A DNA stretch of 13,425 bases from Pleurotus djamor (taxonomy: Eukaryota; Basidiomycota; Agaricomycetes; Agaricales; Pleurotaceae): positions 1 to 13,425 of the forward strand of contig JAPEVF010001136.1 of the NCBI GenBank assembly GCA_029747585.1, read 5' to 3'. The translations under genes and the position numbers were made by a program. Each line of letters opens with the position of its first letter. Within the stretch, counting starts at the first letter, position 1. Shown here piece after piece: positions 8,820 through 13,425 of the stretch. The notes beneath the pieces were generated by a model, which saw only the letters and a program-made list of their open reading frames with translations, was not told where the DNA came from and did no database searches.

Positions 8820-11665
8820 ATGCCCAGTTGCTCGATATGCTTCGATCGCCCATTTCCCAATGCCAGAGCTCTCAAGCAGCATCTTCGGACAACAACCGAT
8901 TATCATCCGTACTGCGACGTATGCAATAAGAATTTCAGTGGGCTGCAGGGTTATGACATGGTGCGTTCTCTTGTCTTGCTTTGTCTGCTTTCCCCCGACT
9001 GATCTTTCCTTCGGAACCGTCTTCAAGCATATGTCTTCAGTTCACCCCCACGTCCGAGGCTGCGGGATCTGCAACGTCCGGTTCAGGACTCACAGAGACC
9101 TCAGTGCCCATTATTTCGAGTCCAACGCTCATCCGACGTGCTACAAGTGCAACATCGGTCTTAAGACGCGTCAGGACCTTACCGACGTACGTCGATCATC
9201 ATATCATCTATCTACACTTTCATTGAACTGTGTTGATCTTGGTAGCACAACAACCTCCTTCATATCCAATTCCGGTGTGATTTGTGCAAGACTCACGTCG
9301 AGGGCACATTGGCCGATATTCAGTCCCATTACCTCATCTCGCCCTCCCATCCCAAATGTTTTATTCACAACATTGGCTTCAAGAATGACTTGGAGTTCGC
9401 TCAGGTATGACCACTCTATCAAATTGGATGGCATGTGTCTGACTTAACTCAGCACTGCGCTGCAACCCATCCGGAGCCTGGTCTCGTGACAAGTCCTTTG
9501 GAAGTCGACGTGAGTCCATGATGTCAACCAGTTTACTTCTAGCCGTGCTGAGCTTGTCACAGGTTACTGAAAGTCACGATGACGATACTCTTCTTGCAGT
9601 GACGGTATACACGGCTTCTCCATCACCATCACCCCCGCCAGAAGTAGTCGCCGCCCCTTCTACTAGTTCACCCATCTTCGATACATCACCGCGCCTGCAT
9701 GTCAGTGGTGAACCAAACTCCCTTGGCGAGGTATCTGGGGATCAACACAGAGAAGAGGATACAGGCGTTGATGCGAATCTTCCGCCTTCCCCTCATTTTG
9801 AGTATCCAACTCAAGCCTCGCAGCCAGATTCCAGTTATTCGACCCCTCTACGTCCGATTTCACCTATCAGTGAGACTTCACTAGAACCTCCGCCCCTCGC
9901 CACCATCATTTTCAGAGAGGACCGCACCTTTGTACAGGTAGCTCCCAACGTACATTGTCCTCAGATCGACTCAGATTCATCCAGTCCAACCAGTTTCACA
10001 GAGGTGTCCTCTGTAGATAGCCGGCGAATTACGCTGGTTGTTGCGCCCGACAATGGGTACCTTGCAGTGAACGAAGATTATACGTTCCGTACTGCGCCTG
10101 CTACGCCAGATCCTATTACGCCAGAGGCTACCACCCCCGCCACCGAGATTGATAACCGCGTCACGCTCGTTGCGAGTCCCTCCGACCCTTTGGTCCAGGA
10201 CAACGGCAGTGCTTCTATCGATGCTTTAATCCACGCTATGGAGGTTTTCCCATCGCCCACAGACACTGTGGTGCACTCACCTCTTTTGGGCGAGTCCCTC
10301 AACGTCCCCGCGCCCGTTAGCCCGACTCTTTCTGTTTCTGCGGAATCGCACGACATCACACTTCAAGCAGACCTCGAGGCATTGGATGAGCCCATTTATT
10401 CACCAATTGGAAGGCGCAGTCGCCGTGTCGAAATCGCAGACGACGTTGCTATTGCTTTTGAGATTCCTGAAGAAGAAGAGGAAGAGTTAGGGCATGCTCA
10501 ACCAGAGGGTAGCTTCTTGAGTGACCATGATGCTTACCATGATGCTTACCCGAAGTCACCCATTGACGACGAACAAGATCTCAGCTCGAATGTACTCTAT
10601 ACACCTGTAAGTTTATGCCTCTTCAATAGACCCGATGGTCAAGGCTAATTGATATATCTAGCACGAAGGTCGTCCCATCAACTTTGGCATCCCTGTCCAA
10701 GATTATGTACCTCCCCGACCCCGTATCCGCGTCTCAACAGCCTCTAGCTCTTCTGCTTTGACGAGTCCGTCTCACTCCCCCCAGAGTGATACTAGCGAAT
10801 TATTCTGCCGGTCACCTTCCGTCTCCCCACCCGCTGACTTAGCGGGTCTACCATCCATCTCTCCATTCGAGCTCACTCCCATCGACCCACCGATCTATGA
10901 ACTGCGCTCTCGCACCCAAAGCTTGCAAATTACCATCCCGGAGCATCTGAATACCTTGCTTCATTTAGCTTCTTCTTTGAGCCCAAATGTGCCGATGACA
11001 GACGACCTCCATACGCCTTCGTCTTTGTCGGTGTTTTCGGATACGATATCGGAGGCTCTGAATAGCGGTGGGGCGGACTGGAGTCGAAGCAAGGAAATCG
11101 ATCCGTTGTATGAAGATAGCATATTGGCAGAGCAGCTTCCGCTGCCTGATTCCGTAGCGAGCACCCCAATAGACGAGGTGCAAAGTCCGGCGTCGCTCCC
11201 TCTTTGGGAACAGAGCAATGATGGTGAGTGAACGAAGTACTCCCTTCCTGTCACACAAGTGTACTGACCTGTTTCCCCTTAGACCAAGTGCAGTCTCTTT
11301 TGGAGTACACTTTGCCGTCTACGACGAGAAGGGAATCCCTCATCCCTCGTCCATCTATCAGCGCTAAGGTAGAGGTGGTACAAGCAGCGGCTGCACCTTC
11401 GGAACCAGTAATTCCACAACCTCGACTCCATTGCCGATCCTGTGAGCGCAACCCCTGCGTTGACATTACCGCCACCATGTGCGGCCATATCTTCTGTTAT
11501 GGGTGCGTGTTCGCCGGGTTCCTGTCCTTCTGCTGCCGTTCTAAAGTATTGCATATTCTCTTTTCTAGGTGTATCACTGACGCGGTCATCAAGACCTCGA
11601 AGTGCCCTGTTTGCATGACACCGACTTTGTTGTACTGTTTGTTTAGGCTGGACCTTAGCTCGTGA
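8820..11665 (+). CDS. C2H2 zinc-finger and C3HC4 RING-finger protein
   Basis: The eight exons are 8820-8960, 9028-9186, 9246-9404, 9453-9509, 9563-10606, 10662-11223, 11283-11502 and 11569-11665. They total 812 codons plus stop, and all phases close. Introns are 48-67 nt, several with clear branch sites (CTTAACTCAG, GGCTAATTGA, TACTGACC). Residues 1-159 hold about six C2H2-type fingers, e.g. C32/C35/H48/H53, C59/C62/H75/H82, C85/C88/H101/H106 and C111/C114/H128/H135. The last (C138, H141, H154, H159) has His in place of the second Cys. Residues about 173-707 are Pro/Ser/Thr/Asp-rich and probably disordered, with an acidic run near 10466-10488. A complete RING lies at C758, C761, C774, H776, C779, C782, C793, C796, and the chain ends in LLYCLFRLDLSS. 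This layout fits an E3 ubiquitin ligase with N-terminal nucleic-acid- or protein-binding fingers; substrate and location are unknown. The start Met sits three residues before the first finger Cys. Confidence 0.88.
10526..10549 (+). repeat. Two-copy 12-nt tandem repeat in coding sequence
   Basis: CATGATGCTTAC occurs twice back to back inside exon 5 of the C2H2/RING gene, giving HDAYHDAY. It keeps the frame and lies in the low-complexity linker, so it looks like a small replication-slippage duplication with little structural effect. Confidence 0.9.
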
Positions 11666-12654
11666 TATCCCTGTTCTCGTTCGATATACCCCGAAGCTCT
11701 TCAATACTATTCGGCGTTCATCGGAGGTGGTATGTTACTCATCCCGATGGATACCTCATGAACGAGTGTCCGATGTCCAGGCTCCAGCCACCACCTCAAA
11801 ACACGAACGGCACAATCCAAGTACAGGGCGTGAAGTGGAATCCTAACGATCCTGTGATTGTAGCAGTATTTTGACTCAGTTGCGTTCCTTGGGCCAGAAC
11901 TTTTCGTTCCTCTCACTCCTACCGGTTCTTACGAGATCCTTGTTCATGCACGGTTAGGACAGTGGCGACCCCCGTAAAATTTCTCGTTTGTAAATCCCAA
12001 TCATGACATGCGTGTCGCACGACCGGAAGAACTCTGTCAACGGCTCCGCAACAATGGGTAACATACCCAATACTCAACCAACTCGTGTTTGGGAGTCATG
12101 ATGGACATCCACTAAGCTTCAGACCAGATGGGTTTACTACAGCTTGTTTCCTACCATTTACAACTGTCCGGCTCTCATGCTCTCTCATGCTAGGAGTTAT
12201 TATGTGGGTAAATGGTGACGCATTGCAGGACTTCTATGTTTTGGAAGCTCTGGTATGTATAGATCCACACGATGTTCGTGAAGGGCGTTGCTTCAGTTGT
12301 ACTTCCGCCGTAGTTATTTTTAGATTTCGGAGTGGGTCCTCCGTCTTATCTGATACGCTGGCACGTCAGATGTCCAATTAATCTTATCAGATTGCGCCTT
12401 ATCTCCCTTCGTTCCACTGTTTGGTCGTCAAAGGTACATGTCACTTTGAAAATCCCGTTGTATCGCATTCATAACTTCTCAACCAGTATGTCGGTGTGGG
12501 TAGTAAATAGCAGTCATTCCACCAGTCCAAGTTAAACGAACAATTCAATCATCAACGTTTGGAACGAACAATGGGGTAGTAATGTGCAAGACACGTAAGT
12601 ACATACATCAGGCGGCCGAATAGCTATTCATGTTATCGACGGGGGAAAGTGGAA
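11666..12654. other. Convergent intergenic region with no gene seen
   Basis: About 1 kb lies between the stop of the C2H2/RING gene (+) and the stop of the Ftr1 gene (-). Open frames up to 98 codons exist (for example 12085-12381 on the plus strand), but none has a recognisable domain, a signal peptide or splice-supported extension. No tRNA, repeat array or transposon end was found. It may contain long 3' UTRs or a non-coding transcript, which cannot be judged from sequence alone. Confidence 0.45.
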
Positions 12655-13425
12655 TTACTGGGGGAGAACAGCTCCTTCTCCTTCGGCGACGTCGCCTCGT
12701 TTTTCATCAACAGCTTTCGCTTCACGTACTTGTCGGCGACGTTTCCCAGCATCAGACTCCTTGCCGAAGAGTTTGGTTCGACCCTAAAACATGGAGTGTG
12801 TTATGAGGGCTTGTAGGCTACACCGGAATATGTGATGGACGTACCTCCTTATATTTCATGACGATCAAAGCAACAATAACAGCGATCCAGTAGAAGACGT
12901 ATGCCAGGATAGTCCCAACTAGCGAAGATGGCGAAGTCAACATTACAATCAGAAAGGAGGTGTCAGATACGTACTCGAGCCGTTGTTGCTCCAGCCAAAG
13001 AGAGCGTTGAATATGAGCCAACCATGGCCGTCGAAGACGTTGTTCGGGTTGCAGCAATCAAGGTGCCAGACGTTTCCTTGGACTCGGTAAGAACCAGGCC
13101 CATCACCGCCAGCATCATCGACGTCAGCGCCAAGGAGCTGATTGAACGCGTGCGTTTCGAAGGCACCAACGGCTTTGCTGAATAACCCAGCGCCGATGAG
13201 CAGGAGGAAGTTCGTCATGACGACAAGGAAAATAGTCAAAGCTGGGTGGAAAGAAGCAAGATAATTAATGTCCAATATTTCGTGTAATGCAATGGCAGAG
13301 GTGGACGTACTGGTTCGACTTGCGAAGGCATAGATGAGGTAACCGCAGACAAGGCCGCAAATGATCCCAACGATGGCAGCAATAGGGATAGCGGTCGCAG
13401 ATTGACCGAGAGCAACACCACCTAC
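12655..13425 (-). CDS. ftr1: High-affinity iron permease Ftr1, C-terminal half (runs off the right edge)
   Basis: Ftr1 is the plasma-membrane iron permease that works with a Fet3-type multicopper ferroxidase in reductive iron uptake. Four exons are visible: 13425-13311, 13241-12975, 12918-12845 and 12783-12655, with introns of 69, 56 and 61 nt and donors GTACGT. They give 194 C-terminal residues in a continuous frame. The fragment opens with VGGVALGQSATAIP, the stretch that in the family follows directly after the second REGLE iron-binding motif, so that motif should lie just outside the window. Membrane segments are seen at about fragment residues 5-32, 40-62 (TIFLVVMTNFLLLIGAGLF) and 131-149. 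Between the last two lies the conserved loop with LLGADVDDAGG, GPGSY and NVWHLDCCNP. The tail is charged (KRRRQ, then acidic) and presumably cytosolic. The roughly 194 residues are about half the usual length of close to 380. No lesion is seen. Confidence 0.95.

Noticed and set aside
10078..10359. Minus-strand open frame opposite exon 5 of the C2H2/RING gene
   Set aside because: It mirrors the low-complexity plus-strand coding sequence; its composition is that of a shadow frame.
11228..11665. A separate small RING-only protein starting at 11228
   Set aside because: The frame begins inside a good GTGAGT-TTAG intron and passes through a second intron (11503-11568) that splits the RING. The spliced model gives a complete C3HC4 site.
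12085..12381. A 98-codon plus-strand open frame between the RING and Ftr1 genes
   Set aside because: It has hydrophobic patches but no family resemblance, signal peptide or introns that extend it. A frame of this length is expected by chance in 1 kb.

Overview
The window reads as chromosomal DNA of a filamentous fungus, most likely an agaricomycete (mushroom-forming basidiomycete). The grounds are compact genes broken by many 48-87 nt GT-AG introns (several with CTRAY-type branch sites), and a gene set typical of that group: a HET-domain protein, a pyruvoyl decarboxylase of the PsiD-like branch, an F-box protein, a C2H2+RING protein and an Ftr1 iron permease. I see no mobile element, CRISPR array, rRNA or tRNA. 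The species cannot be told from the sequence.

Layout, left to right. A four-exon HET-domain gene lies on the minus strand (726-2462), with an unexplained open stretch past its stop (142-546). A minus-strand phosphatidylserine-decarboxylase-family gene (3207-4582) is recognisable along its whole length, but two lesions appear to break its frame. A 1 kb gap with no clear gene precedes a single-exon F-box gene (5584-7167, +). This converges on a three-exon minus-strand gene for a small secretory-pathway membrane protein, probably Pga1-like (7365-8221). After a 598 nt divergent promoter region comes an eight-exon plus-strand gene (8820-11665) with N-terminal C2H2 fingers, a long Pro/Ser/Thr-rich middle and a C-terminal C3HC4 RING. 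About 1 kb without a convincing gene follows, and then the C-terminal half of an Ftr1 iron permease on the minus strand (12655 to the right edge).

The genes do not form one pathway; they look like ordinary neighbours with separate roles: non-self recognition and cell death (HET), small-molecule decarboxylation (PsiD-like), protein turnover (F-box, RING), GPI-anchor assembly in the ER (Pga1-like) and iron uptake (Ftr1). Exon joins were chosen by hand from splice signals, reading-frame closure and family resemblance. Every intact model given sums to a whole number of codons. The points most worth checking are the two apparent lesions in the decarboxylase gene, the exon-duplication pattern in the zinc-finger gene, the 14-nt microexon of the HET gene and the two overlapping open frames downstream of the HET stop.
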